From positions 25,001 through 45,465 of the forward strand of contig NW_022205067.1 in NCBI RefSeq assembly GCF_008831285.2: a stretch of DNA of 20,465 nucleotides. Reading direction: 5' to 3'. Positions within the stretch are counted from its first letter, which is position 1. Each line of letters begins with the position of its first letter. Of the stretch, positions 9,170-20,338 are shown piece after piece. The DNA comes from Nymphaea colorata (lineage: Eukaryota > Streptophyta > Magnoliopsida > Nymphaeales > Nymphaeaceae). The translations under genes were made by a program, and so were the position numbers. The notes under the pieces are model-generated. The model did no database searches, was not told the DNA's origin, and was given only the letters and a program-made list of their open reading frames with translations.

Positions 9170-9430
9170 CACGTGGGGAGATAGATCGATGAAGGAAGCT
9201 GCGGATCAGGTCAAGAGGAAAAGAAGGAAACGGCTGAGGAAGAATAGGCAAGATGGCGCGAGGTGGCAAGGCTTCCAAAAACGGTGGAGGCTAGATCCGA
9301 GAAAAGAGGCAAGGGGATCTCGCAAGGCCTCTCGTGTAGACACGTGGAATGACGCGGGACCAAGTCGAGGAGCTGGAGGGCGAGCTGGCAGGTGAGGTGG
9401 CAGCAGGTAGGGCCAGATCACGACACGTGG
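9170..9430. promoter_or_regulatory. G-box / ABRE-like sites, middle LTR
   Basis: CACGTG occurs at 9170-9175, 9341-9346 and 9424-9429, each as ACACGTGG, the form known as an ABA-response element core. The sequence around 9424 (CACGTGG, then AAGATGGACG) nearly repeats that at 8987, suggesting local duplication. Another G-box sits at 7541-7546 inside TACACGTGTA. Confidence 0.4.
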
Positions 9431-10056
9431 AAAGATGGACGTTCGAGGATTGCTACGACTTAGGGTTGACTCAATGAAGATGGCGAGGAGCTGGAAGGGA
9501 GATGCGGCTGCGGGATTGCTTCCTGATTTGGTGGAGCAGCTGATTGCGAGCTGATCCAGAATCGAGACAGATGGCAGCAGCTGGGGAGAAGACTCAGATG
9601 GACGGCTGGATGGCTGACAAGTGTCCGGATGGATGGCTGGGATGGAACGGAGGTGGACTTACTGGATTCGGATGACTGACCTCGTCGGAATCTTCCAACT
9701 CGCGCCGGCGGCCAGAACTTGATCCGAAAGTCCCGTGACCGATATACCCCTTTCAGATTTTAATTAAAGCAGTAGGGAAGAGGGGCAAAAGGGTCCTTCA
9801 TGCCAGAAACAATGGCGAGCACCGGAATTCACAGCGGCGGCCGGATCTATGCTACTTTCCGGCGAGGATTGATCTTGCGATCTAGCCGATGGAATTCGCC
9901 CTTCTATGAATTGTTTTAACGCATTTTTCTGGGCGATTCACTTAGGCTAATCCTCTTCTTCAGATCTTGACCAGAGAGCAGAATATCGACACCTTCAGTC
10001 TGCTGGCCCGAGCGATCAAGAAGAGAAATCGAGGCCGATAGAACTTGATTCTTAAA

Positions 10057-10062
10057 TTTATT
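10057..10062 (-). terminator. Candidate polyadenylation signal AATAAA, middle LTR
   Basis: AATAAA on the minus strand lies about 590 bases downstream of the proposed start, in an A/T-rich patch within otherwise mixed sequence. If used, R would be about 0.6 kb and U5 about 2.7 kb. The hexamer alone is weak evidence in plants. Confidence 0.3.
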
Positions 10063-10408
10063 TGTTTTTCTAATCCGGCCAAACCCCTACTAGGGACCGA
10101 ACCTTGATTTCCAATACGCGGCTCGACCTGTACGTGCTGAATAGAACGACGAACACCAACCGCCGTAGTTCCTCTCTTCGGGTATGCCGAGGGAGGAATT
10201 AGGAGTGGGCGATCTAAGTTCTAAATCAGATTACACCAATCGAGCAGCGAGAAGGGGATCAAGAGCCGTCTCCTCTTCGGTGTCTTGTTGAAGCCAACGG
10301 ATTCACCCGTGCCTTCAACCTTCCCTACGCTGGAATCAGCCTCACAATACCCTCATGATCAGGGCAAAGGCACCGATTCCAGAACTTTGAAAAAGCTCGA
10401 AAGGGGGT

Positions 10409-10414
10409 ACTTAC
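10409..10414 (-). promoter_or_regulatory. Candidate splice donor in middle LTR (leader intron, copy 1)
   Basis: On the minus strand the sequence reads TTGTCAC then GTAAGT, a consensus plant 5' splice site, about 240 bases after the proposed transcription start. It is conserved in all three LTRs. Paired with the acceptor at 6784 it would define an intron of about 3631 bases. Confidence 0.35.
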
Positions 10415-10679
10415 GTGACAAGGGAGGGATCGCCGCCGGTGGTGGAGATCCGCCGATGCCTTCTTCCTTATGCCTATGTCTCCGACGGCGGCTCTTCAAG
10501 GATTTCTGGATTTGGAAGCGTCGTGGAGGTAGAGGACGCGAGGGGGGAGAAGACGCCTGGTTCACGGCTGAACAAGGTGGGAGACGAGAGGGGAGAAGCC
10601 TCGTGCGAGGAGAGAGTAGGTGCCACACCAAATGCCAATCTCAGATTAATTTTTTGATCCATAGTACATCGAGTTTACA

Positions 10680-10689
10680 GAATATATAC
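10680..10689 (-). promoter_or_regulatory. Candidate LTR promoter, TATA-like site, middle LTR
   Basis: On the minus strand GTATATATTC lies about 570 bases into the LTR. It is followed within 60-170 bases by a strongly pyrimidine-rich stretch (about 10620-10510) like the CT-rich leaders of plant transcripts. A start near 10650 would put U3 at about 600 bp. The same arrangement is present in the left LTR (1270-1261) and right LTR (20035-20026). No transcript evidence is available. A weaker alternative is an AT-rich site near 7650-7700, which would make U3 much longer. Confidence 0.35.
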
Positions 10690-10961
10690 AAAATATAATG
10701 CGAGCCCTAATTACATGTTAACCTAGCTCGCTAACTTAGTCTAATACAAAAATGCGCAAGGCATAACCCGCCTTGCTAGGTCTCTACTTCAAAACTAGAC
10801 GTTGACATGAAATAGAAGACGCAACATAAGCCGGGCCTAGCGCCCAACTCGAGAATCAAAAGCTAAAGTCCCTAAGCCTTGCGGACTTAGGGCGGGGACC
10901 TCGCGCGGGTCAAATCTGATTGACTCAGATCTGAACCTAAGCCTCTCGGCTTTAGATAGGC

Positions 10962-13900
10962 TCAAGCGTTCTGGATAGTTAGGCTCACGCTCGGATTAGT
11001 CTGGTCAAGCTCGGTGAGCCTCGCAATAGGTTCTAGAACGCCTTGAGTTCCACCTGGTTCGAGCACTCTTTCGGACCTAGTTGCTCCTCCCACGCCGCCC
11101 GCTGCAACTGGCTCGAGTGCTGACTTAGCCTCGCTTGGACTTTCTTCGTGCTGCCTTAGCGCCTCTGTCCACAAATCCGAGGCCTTTTGCCTTGGCCGAC
11201 TGGTTCCGGCCTGATTACGCCGGTTTGGGTCTGGACCTACAAGTTGGTCCGTAACAGATTCCCCCTCCCTAGAATGCGCTTGTCCTCGAGTGCTGGAGGA
11301 GGGAAAGCGATGAGCCACTGACCCAAACTCTTCCCAAGAGGTTCCTCTGTCAGGCCCCTCCCATTCCACTAATACCTCATGCCGTGTTCTCCCTTGCCTT
11401 TGAACATAACGATGTTTGAGTATACGATAGGGTGTAGGCAAGTTGTCATGCTTCAGTATTTGCTCAATTATTGTAGGAATATCACCATGATGTGGTTTAA
11501 GCCTGGTGATATGGAAAACTGGGTGTACCATTGCTTCTCGTGGAAGTCCCAGTCGGTACGCAGCTTTCCCTGCCTTCTGTAATACCGGAAATGGCCCATA
11601 GTACCTAGGCAGTAGCTTAGAATAGGGTTGGCCCATCAATGATCTTTGTTTGAGGGGCAACCTCTTCAACCAAACGTAATCACCCACTTCAAATTCTCGA
11701 TCTTTTCGCCCTTTGTTGTAGACCTGTCTCATCCGATTTTGAGCTTTGGCAATGTTTTGCTTGAGGGAGTCCAGCACTTCCTCACGGGTGCGTAGCTCGC
11801 AGTCTACATTGTGGTCACCTGCTGTACCTCCTTCATATCGAGGGATACTTGGAGGAGGGGTCCCATACACACCTTCGTAAGGCGTCATCCCGGTTGACGA
11901 ATGCAAACTGGTGTTATAAGACCACTCTGCCCAAGGTAAATATTTTACCCAAGTATGTGGTCGTTCTCCAGCAAAACACCTCAAGTAGGTCTCTAGAGAT
12001 CGATTTACTATTTCGCTCTACCCGTCTGTCTGTGGGTGATGGGCGGTACTAAAATTTAGCGTAGTACCCATAAGTTTCATGTACTCCTGCCAGAATGCGC
12101 TAAGGAAAATTGAATCCCTGTCACAAACGACTGATTGTGGCATCCCGTGGAGCTTTCCAACGTATTCCTGGTACACGCTGGCCACCATTGGCCCTTGATA
12201 CGATCTAGGCAAGGGAGCGAAGTGGCTGTACTTGGTCAGACGGTCCACTACCACTAGCACAGCTTCCTTGCCTTCAGAACGGGGCATGGCATCAATAAAA
12301 TCCATGGTCACATCGGTCCATGGTTTGGCTGGTATGGGGAGGGGAACCAAGTGTCCTGGAGGTCTAATCACCTCGTATTTTTCCCTCTGGCATACCAGGC
12401 AACTCCGTATGTACCTCTGTACCTCTGCCTTCATGCCACGCCACCAAAATTGGGCTTTAATTCTGCTTAGGGTTTTAGAAACCCCCTCATGACCCGCGGC
12501 AGGGGTGTCATGGAAATGACGCAGGAGTTCCTGCTTAAGCCCAGACTCTGGAGGAACCACTGCTCGGTTCTTCCTATATAATAGATTCCTTCTGACTGTA
12601 TAGAAGGGAATGGATCCTGGATGTTGTTTTGTTGATGCACGGATTAGCCTTATGGACTGATCTGCTTGCTGTTCCTGGGCTAACCTATCCCAAACATCAG
12701 TTTCCACTACCGAAAGAGTCATGAACTGCTCAGTCAAACGAGAGAGAGAATCGGCCGCTGTATTTTCTGGACCCTTCTTGTACTCTATATCAAAATCGTA
12801 TCCAAGCAGTTTTGCTAGCCAACGTTGTTGGGTAGGCGTGGATACTCTCTGCTTTAACATGTACTTTAGAGAATTCTGGTCTGTTTTGACTATGAATCTG
12901 CGCCCTATAAGGTAGGGCCGCCACTTCTCAACTGCTAACACTATCGCTAGTAGTTCCTTCTCATAAGTAGAGAGAGGTTTCGCTCTACTTGTGAGTGCTT
13001 TAGACATATACGCGATAGGGTGGCCTCCTTGGCTGAGAACGGCCCCTATTCCAACCTCACATGCATCTGTCTCTATTGTGAATTGTTGGTTGAAATCCGG
13101 AAGTGTAAGAACTGGCGCAGACATAAGGGCAAGTTTTAACTTTTCAAAGGCTGCCCTAGCCTTGTCTGACCACTGAAAGGCTCCTTTCTTGAGCATCTGG
13201 GTCAAAGGCTGTGCGATCAAACCATATCCTTGAATGAAACGCCTATAGTACCCAGTCAAACCGAGGAATCCGCGGAGTCCTTTCAAGTCCTTAGGCAGTG
13301 GCCACTTCTGCATGGCTTCTAATTTTTCGGGGTCTGCCCGAACCCCTTGTTGGCACACTATGTGCCCTAGATAACCAATCGAGGGTTGTCCAAAGCTGCA
13401 TTTGGACATCTTGGCGTACAATTGGTTATCCCTCAAAATCTGAAGAGCAACTGCGAGATGCTTCTGATGAAGTGCTTCAGACCGGCTGTAAATCAAGATA
13501 TCATCAAAGAAAACTAAGATGAAATCGCGGAGGTACTGTCTGAAGACGTCGTTCATGCACCTCTGAAATGTTGCTGGTGCGTTTGTCAAACCAAATGGCA
13601 TGACGAGGAACTCATAGTGCCCGTCATGTGTCCTGAAAGCGGTCTTGGGGACGTCGTCCTTATACATACGAATTTGATGATAGCCGGCTCGTAAGTCGAT
13701 CTTGGAGAAAATAGTTGCTCCGGCTAATTCGTCCAATAACTCATCAATTACCGGTATTGGATGTCTATCCTTCACGGTGGCTTCATTCAAGGCGCGATAG
13801 TCTACACAAAAGCGCCAGGTGTTGTCTTTCTTCTTCACAAGTAGGACCGGTGAAGAGAAAGGGCTGCTACTTGGTTGCACGATGCCACTTTCCAACATTT

Positions 13901-16135
13901 CTTTAACCAGACGCTCGATTTCTGCCTTCTGATTATACCCATACCGATAGGGGCGCACATTAACCGGTTCTGCCCCTTGAGTCATTATGATCCTATGATC
14001 ATAGGATCTCTGCGGTGGAAGCCCTTTTGGCTCCTCAAAGACGTCCTCATACTGATTAAGCACCAACTGTATTCGTTCTGGCACTATCTCTTTCTGCTCT
14101 TCTTTCTCTGGCACATCAGTAGCGAGTGCCATTACCCAACACGCGGGCTGCTCGGCGTCGATCGCTCGAAGTGCAGCCTTGGGACGAGTTGTGCTGGTTA
14201 AGCCCTGTAGCGTCATGGGCTCTTGGTCGCCGTCGGGAGTGAAGGTCATGCTGAAGTTCTTCACATCCCAAGAGATGATGCCAAGCGTGAAAAACCATGG
14301 CATCCCGAGAATAAGGTCTACTCCATCTAAAGGAATGACTAAGAAGTCGATCTTAAATGGTTTCCTCTTGATCACAACTTCTATGCCTTTCCCTTCGTTA
14401 TGGCATTTTAATCTCATACCCCCTCCCACGATTATAGTTTGGCGGTGGCTTGATTCCAAGGAGACGTTGCATCTACGTGCTGCTTCCTCTGTTAGGAAGT
14501 TCTTGGTCGCTCCATTATCAAGCAAAATCAAGACCTTGTGTCCGTTTATCCTCCCAGATTCCCTGAATGAGTTGGGCTTATTGGGGTCTTGCATTGAATG
14601 CAGAGACTCGGCCTCGGCTGGCTTTTCTTCTTTGGCGGGAGTCTCTTCAAACCGGACTTCTTTCTTTTTCTCGGCTGGTTTTGCTCGCCTCTTTGTAACT
14701 ACTTCCTCATCTGATGAGGACGAGCTGGTCTCATACGGCGTTGTAGACGAATCGCTACAAGAACTGGACTCATCGTCGCTCACCACCTGTACCCTGTAAT
14801 AAGTTGGGCACTGATGGTTCTTGTCCCATTTTCCCTCACATCTGTAGCACAGGCCTTTACGCCTGAACTCTTCAATCTGTTTCGGTGTGAGGTAACGCGT
14901 TGGTGGTTTTCGGCCTTGCCCCGGATTTGGGCCTTGCGGTGGCCGATATTCGCTCCCTCTTCGGAAGGGAGTTGGTTCCTTCCCTCTAAAACGAGAACCA
15001 GAGGAGTAGGAAGGTCTTCTCCTCTGCTTGTCCATCTTGTGAGCCTTTTTCTCGGCTCGCTTCTCCTCTATTTGCTCCTCGTAGAGACGGGCCATGGCAA
15101 AACATTCCTCTAGCCTATTGAAGCGGTGAATTTTCAATTCTCTCTTCACTTCGCTTTTAAGGCCGCCCTTAAACGCTCCGATGAGGGCCTTTTCTGGCCA
15201 CTGGACCATGCTAGCCAACCTCTCAAACTGACGTTGGTAGGCTGCCACGGTGGTGGATTGGACCAGATTCTTAAGGTCCTCATCATAATCGATGAATGTT
15301 GAATCTCCGAACTGTAATTGGAGACTCGCCTTGTACTTCTCCCAAGTTGGATCTGCCGTCTTGTGATCGAACCACAAATAATGGGTTGTGGCCTCTCCTG
15401 TCATGTTTGCAGTGGCAATTTCAATCCACTCGTCTTGGGGTACACGATGGCACAAGAAGTACCTCTCGGCCATGAATAGCCACTCCCGTAAGTGCTCCCC
15501 ATTAAATTTGGGAAACTCGTAACGAACTGTGGGAGTTCGCCTCTCTTCTTGAAGCTGACGTTGAGCTCTTCTAGGACGTAGAGGAGATTCGTCCTGTTCC
15601 CCTTCTGAATCGTAGTAGGTACGATTCATTCTGCTGCTAGCGAATCTCTGAACTCTCGGCGTTCTGTAATATTCGCTAGTGGGCTCCATGGGCTGTCGCT
15701 CTGGCGGGGGACCCATGTGTAGAAGTCTGCCCCCTTCTGTACTTGTTCCGATGTGGGAGAGGTTGTTCGGGTCTATCTCAGTGTCGGTGGGGTAGGTAGG
15801 AGCACCTAACACACCCTTTCCCTTATTCGACCCTGAGTGGTCCTTTCCCCTCCTGGGTTTTGGTTGGCCGTTAATTGCTTCAAAAGACCCCGAATCTCAT
15901 CCATTTCATTTTGCCGCTCTCGGTTTTGTCTTTCCAATTCTCATTTGCGGACTTGCTCGGATTTGTTCATATCGTTCCTCATTTGCAACAGCTCCTTTTC
16001 AATGTTTAGAATTCTGCCCATTGCATAGTTGGGAATGGGTCCCGCTTGTGTGCTTGGAGCTTCCTCTGGTTGATCGGTGAGGGGCTCCTCAAGGACAGGC
16101 TTATCGAGATTAAACTGTTTCTTTGACTTGCCCAT
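10962..16135 (-). pseudogene. gag-pol: gag-pol polyprotein, copy 2, broken by TGA, frameshift and TAG
   Basis: This is the same polyprotein as copy 1 with three breaks. The ATG at 16135 opens a 64-residue N-terminal piece that ends at a TGA replacing an Arg codon (codon 65). One base is missing at about 15829 (codon 103), shifting frame. The main frame then runs without a stop through Gag core, zinc knuckle, protease (again Asp-Asn-Gly), RT (Phe-Phe-Asp-Asp with the usual Arg-Ala-Gly-Tyr-His motif), RNase H (with the Ala-Asp before Ser-Leu-Ser-Arg) and the integrase zinc domain. It ends at a TAG at 12020-12018 that replaces a Gln two codons before the catalytic Glu. The rest, including the GPY/F-type motif and chromodomain, continues in frame to the stop at 10962. 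The enzymatic core looks better preserved than in copy 1, but Gag cannot be made from the ATG and integrase is truncated. Confidence 0.93.
11257..11271 (-). other. Polypurine tract, copy 2, inside the gag-pol frame
   Basis: The purine run and adjoining TGTTA are identical to those at 1871-1885. It marks the internal-LTR boundary of copy 2 at 11257/11256, again within the coding sequence downstream of the chromodomain. Confidence 0.6.
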
Positions 16136-16168
16136 AGTTGTTTAGGGCCGGAAATAGCCAAAGAAATA

Positions 16169-16184
16169 CTGAAGACAAGAAATC
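16169..16184 (-). promoter_or_regulatory. Candidate splice acceptor upstream of gag, copy 2
   Basis: The same pyrimidine-CAG site as in copy 1, 34 bases before the ATG at 16135. Confidence 0.33.
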
Positions 16185-16737
16185 CTAACTAAAATTCCCA
16201 AACTGACAAGCTGCCACTCTCAAGTGAGATGCCGCTGTCCGACTCCTAAAACTGCTGGCTGATCCCTGACCGAAGACCTGATCTGCCGACTGACTCTGCC
16301 CTACGCTGCCGCTGCCTTAGCTGCCGGTAGCGCGTTTAGAGGCAAGGGAGACGGGTTGGCCCGCCTAGTGCGGCTCTTCGCCTAAGCGCCTCGGCACTCT
16401 CACTTCGCCCACGGCCGGGCTTTTACAAGCCTAAATCACCGCACCCTCCTGGTGCCTCGGTGACGAACCGGGAGCTCGGCTGCCCTCGGGTGCACGAAAT
16501 GTACAGCCCTTTTCTTGCTAAAGGTGAGCAAGCAAAGCCCTAAACACGTATGAAGACGCAAGTCGCGGGGACTCCAAAAACCAAAATCTGCTCTAGAAAA
16601 CCGAAAATAAACTGACGCGAAAACCAAAAGAAGACCACTGTCACGCTGAAATTCTGAAAAGAAGACCGTCTGCACTGCCTTTGATGAAGCTTCTTCGTAG
16701 GTCCAAGTGCTCAAACCGATGGTGTTCCTCAAGATTC

Positions 16738-16749
16738 GCTCTGATACCA
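16738..16749 (-). other. Primer-binding site, copy 2 (initiator tRNA-Met)
   Basis: The same 12-base match to initiator tRNA-Met as in copy 1, with the same 2-base spacer to the right LTR at 16752. It is unchanged between the copies. Confidence 0.9.
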
Positions 16750-17949
16750 ATTGTTAGGATCTCACCGTCTAGGCCAGAATAATCCGACCAGTGCGATCCT
16801 AAACTTCCCAGGACCTTCTTGAGGCCTATTCTAAAAACCGAAAAACCTAGGTAATTACACAAATGATCTACCCGACCGGACAGGACCCCGGCGCAAATCC
16901 CAATAGGTAGGGAGATACACGTGTAGGTTACCTGAATCCCAAAAATTCCTAACTAAGTCTGCCTACTACAAAAACACTAACAGGGTCGTGAGGCCTTACA
17001 AATCGCGAACGATACAAATTATAACTCTCAATCTCACTCACAATCCACGCAAACCACGCTAACGTGCAAACCACACCCAACAAAAGTAAATAGGTGGTCT
17101 GGCTCCTTGTGGTCGTGTCTCGGGCACAGTGCCCTCGAGGTACCTCACGGGGGAGCTAGGCCGAAGCCAAGGCTAAAACAATAACGCTGAAGACAAACTA
17201 AGAAGCTGCCTAAAACTGAAAGCAAATCCCACCCGGAACTACAAGGGGAATAGGAAAAGATACCGGCCAAGGATCACCCTTGGCGAAGCCGGATAAGGTC
17301 TCGGGTGATGACCTGCCCCGAGCACTACAGCTCACAGAACAGGAAGACCGGCTGAGGCGTGCCTCCACGTAGCCTGCTGCTAGGACGCGTCGCTGTCGGA
17401 CTGGAGCTGATGGCCGGCCGCGTGCTGGTGGTCGGGTCGGCTGCCGAAGCCTGATAGCTGCTCGCGCTGTGGCTACTACGTTGAAGCGCCGGGGATTCTG
17501 CTGGAACAACGCTAGCACCGAACGGGGCTCCTGCTGACAGTCGCTGGGCCGAGGGAAGGAACGCACGTTGAAGGAGTGGACGCTGCCTAGCGTCTGCAGT
17601 AATGTGCGTCGGTACTGCCGAGGGCGCTCGTCTGCTGCCTGGTCGAGGGCCGCCTGTCGGAATGAGACCGCCTGTCGAGTTGACGCCGAGATGCGTTGCT
17701 GCGCGCTGACGCCGCTGGAACTCGGACGGAAGGCCGCCTGGGACCCCGAGGGGGGCTGCTGTCACAGAGACAGCGCCTGCCTGCCTATCTCCGGAATGTG
17801 GCTCGGCCACGGGCGCCGGTAGTTGCCGACGAGGAAGAAGTGGCCGCTGCAAGGGCCAGCGAGCCGGCTGAACCTAATCCTAGCTAAGGCTGGGTTGGCT
17901 GGGCTCTACTAGTGGTCGGTCTGTTCAGACAGGTTCGGGTTTGGGTAGG

Positions 17950-18310
17950 TTTGGTCAAATGGGGTTTAGGTTCAGTCAAGGGTTGACCTAAACTAATAGG
18001 TTGGTCCAGTTAGGGAGGCTAAGGACGAGCCTAGGCTCACGGTGTTGGTCACGTTGACCCAAAGCGGAGGGTTCCACTAATAGGTGGTTGACTAAGTGGA
18101 CCACGTCAATGAGTCCGGGTCAAGTAGGTCAAGGGTCACTCGAGGTAGGCTCGAGTCACTAAGGGAGGTTGCCAATAAAGTGAGCTCGGTGGGAGAGTTG
18201 ACCTATCGTTGACTAAGGCTAGGGGTCAATGCGATGAAGGTGGGCTCGGTAAAGGTTAACCTAGGTGTGGGTTTGGTGCGGGAGGTAGCCTAGTGGGTTC
18301 GGTTGACTGG
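17950..18310. promoter_or_regulatory. W-box (TTGAC) cluster in right LTR
   Basis: This is the counterpart of the middle-LTR cluster, with nearly all TTGAC cores retained. One base is missing inside the palindrome, which reads GGTCACGTTGACC here, along with several other one-base losses. Confidence 0.45.
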
Positions 18311-19403
18311 GTTGCTCTTACCCAGGGGTTGCACCGATACTTGCCACGTGGCAAGATGGACGGACACAACAGATAGAGCTAGAAGAATGCTAGCTATTAG
18401 GAAATGAGCTCGAATTCTTGCCTAAGTGTTAGGGAGAAGCTCGACAAAAGAGGGGGAGGAGATTGGGGCGAAGGGCCAGGTGGCGCTCCGAGGTGAGTTC
18501 GGAGGAGGCTAGGGCTGAGATGGTGACACGTGGGGAGATAGACGGATGAAGGAAGCTGCGGATCAGGTCAAGAGGAAAAGAAGAAACGGCTGAGGAAGAA
18601 TAGGCAAGATGGCGCGAGGTGGCAAGGCTTCCAAAAACGGTGGAGGCTAGATCCGAGAAAAGAGGCAAGGGGATCTCGCAAGGCCTCTCGTGTAGACACG
18701 TGGAATGACGCGGGACCAAGTCAAGGAGCTGGAGGGCGAGCTGGCAGGTGAGGTGCTGCAGGTAGGGCCACATCACGACACTGGAAAGATGGATTTTCGA
18801 GATTGCTACGACTTAGGGTTGACTCAATGAAGATGGCGAGGAGCTGGAAGGGAGATGCGGCTGCGGGATTGCTTCCTGATTTGGTGGAGCAGCTGATTGC
18901 GAGCTGATCCAGTATTGGACAGATGGCAGCAGCTGGGGAGAAGACTCAGATGGACGGCTGGATGCTGACAAGTGTCCGGATGGATGGCTGGGATGGAACG
19001 GAGGTGGACTTACCGGATTCGATGACTGACCTCGTCGGAATCTTCCAACTCGCGCCGGCGGCCAGAACTTGATCGAAAAGTCCCGTGACCGATATACCCC
19101 TTTCAGATTTTAATTAAAGCAGTAGGGAAGAGGGGCAAAAGGGCCTTCATGCCAGAACAATGGCGAGCACCGGAATTCACAGCGGCGGCCGGATCTATGC
19201 TACTTTCCGGCGAGGATTGATCTTGCGATCTAGCCGATGGATTCGCCCTTCTATGAATTGTTTTAACGCATTTTTCTGGGCGATTCACTTAGGCTAATCC
19301 TCTTCTTCAGATCTTGACCAGAGAGCAGAATATCGACACCTTCAGTCTGCTGGCCCGAGCGATCAAGAAGAGAAATCGAGGCCGATAGAACTTGATTCTT
19401 AAA

Positions 19404-19409
19404 TTTATT
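19404..19409 (-). terminator. Candidate polyadenylation signal AATAAA, right LTR
   Basis: The third copy of the same hexamer, unchanged. Confidence 0.25.
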
Positions 19410-19755
19410 TGTTTTTCTAATCCGGCCAAACCCCTACTAGGGACCGAACCTTGATTTCCAATACGCGGCTCGACCTGTACGTGCTGAATAGAACGACGAA
19501 CACCAACCGCCGTAGTTCCTCTCTTCGGGTATGCCGAGGGAGGAATTAGGAGTGGGCGATCTAAGTTCTAAATCAGATTACACCAATCGAGCAGCGAGAA
19601 GGGGATCAAGAGCCGTCTCCTCTTCGGTGTCTTGTTGAAGCCAACGGATTCACCCGTGCCTTCAACCTTCCCTACGCTGGAATCAGCCTCACAATACCCT
19701 CGTGATCAGGGCAAAGGCACCGATTCCAGAACTTTGAAAAAGCTCGAAAGGGGGT

Positions 19756-19761
19756 ACTTAC
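19756..19761 (-). promoter_or_regulatory. Candidate splice donor in right LTR (leader intron, copy 2)
   Basis: The same GTAAGT in the same context. Paired with the acceptor at 16169 it would give an intron of about 3593 bases for copy 2. Confidence 0.33.
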
Positions 19762-20025
19762 GTGACAAGGGAGGGATCGCCGCCGGTGGTGGAGATCCGC
19801 CGATGCCTTCTTCCTTATGCCTATGTCTCCGACGGCGGCTCTTCAAGGATTTCTGGATTTGGAAGCGTCGTGGAGGTAGAGGACGCGAGGGGGAGAAGAC
19901 GCCTGGTTCACGGCTGAACAAGGTGGGAGACGAGAGGGGAGAAGCCTCGTGCGAGGAGAGAGAAGGTGCCACACCAAATGCCAATCTCAGATTAATTTTT
20001 TGATCCATAGTACATCGAGTTTACA

Positions 20026-20035
20026 GAATATATAC
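20026..20035 (-). promoter_or_regulatory. Candidate TATA-like site, right LTR
   Basis: The same motif in the LTR that would drive transcription of copy 2. The downstream pyrimidine-rich leader has lost one G:C pair from a six-base run near 19890 relative to the other copies. Confidence 0.3.
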
Positions 20036-20338
20036 AAAATATAATGCGAGCCCTAATTACATGTTAACCTAGCTCGCTAACTTAGTCTAATACAAAAATG
20101 CGCAAGGCACAACCCGCCTTGCTAGGTCTCTACTTCAAAACTAGACGTTGACATGAAATAGAAGACGCAACATAAGCCGGGCCTAGCGCCCAACTCGAAA
20201 ATCAAAAGCTAAAGTCCCTAAGCCTTGCGGACTTAGGGCAGGGACTCGTGTGGGTTACCGCCCACACTTCGGAATTTAGTGCGCGGGTCAAATCTGATTG
20301 ACTCAGATCTGAACCTAAGCCTCTCGGCTTTAGATGGC

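Larger units (their letters stand above)
1..11256 (-). mobile_element. Ty3/Gypsy chromovirus LTR retrotransposon, copy 1 (left LTR cut by window)
   Basis: This is a unit on the minus strand made of the middle LTR (its 5' LTR, 7375-11256), a leader with a tRNA primer-binding site, one gag-pol frame (6750-1576), a polypurine tract and a left 3' LTR that runs off the window at base 1. The domain order Gag, protease, RT, RNase H, integrase, chromodomain is seen in the translation and defines the chromovirus branch of Ty3/Gypsy. The LTR ends are TGTTA and TAACA, a 5-bp inverted repeat. The element is defective because gag-pol has an in-frame stop and altered conserved residues. The 5' LTR is shared with copy 2, so the two are not separate insertions. 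The lineage within chromoviruses is not assigned: the integrase core resembles the Reina-type pattern, but the 3.9-kb LTR is far longer than is usual there. Confidence 0.93.
7375..11256 (-). repeat. Middle LTR, complete, shared by copies 1 and 2
   Basis: This LTR of about 3882 bp is flanked on the left by the primer-binding site of copy 1 and on the right by the polypurine tract of copy 2. It therefore serves as 5' LTR of one unit and 3' LTR of the other. On the plus strand it opens TGTTAGGATC at 7375 and closes GTCCGTAACA at 11256. The 7375 end is firm because of the primer-binding site two bases away. The 11256 end rests on the polypurine tract and inverted-repeat match. Relative to the left and right LTRs it lacks 33 bp at 10903/10904. 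Its element-sense 3' half (7375-9430) contains a GC-rich stretch, a W-box cluster and several G-boxes. Confidence 0.85.
16136..16751 (-). other. Untranslated leader of copy 2 between LTR and gag
   Basis: Colinear with the copy 1 leader, but it has only one CTGCCCTA unit, making it 8 bp shorter. The primer-binding site, the hairpin next to it and the acceptor-like site at 16170-16169 are all kept. No gene is seen. Confidence 0.7.

Noticed and set aside
19706-20008. 100-codon frame in the right LTR as a longer real protein
   Set aside because: It arises from a single missing base in a G run that is six bases long in the other two LTRs, within the region of suspected sequence errors.
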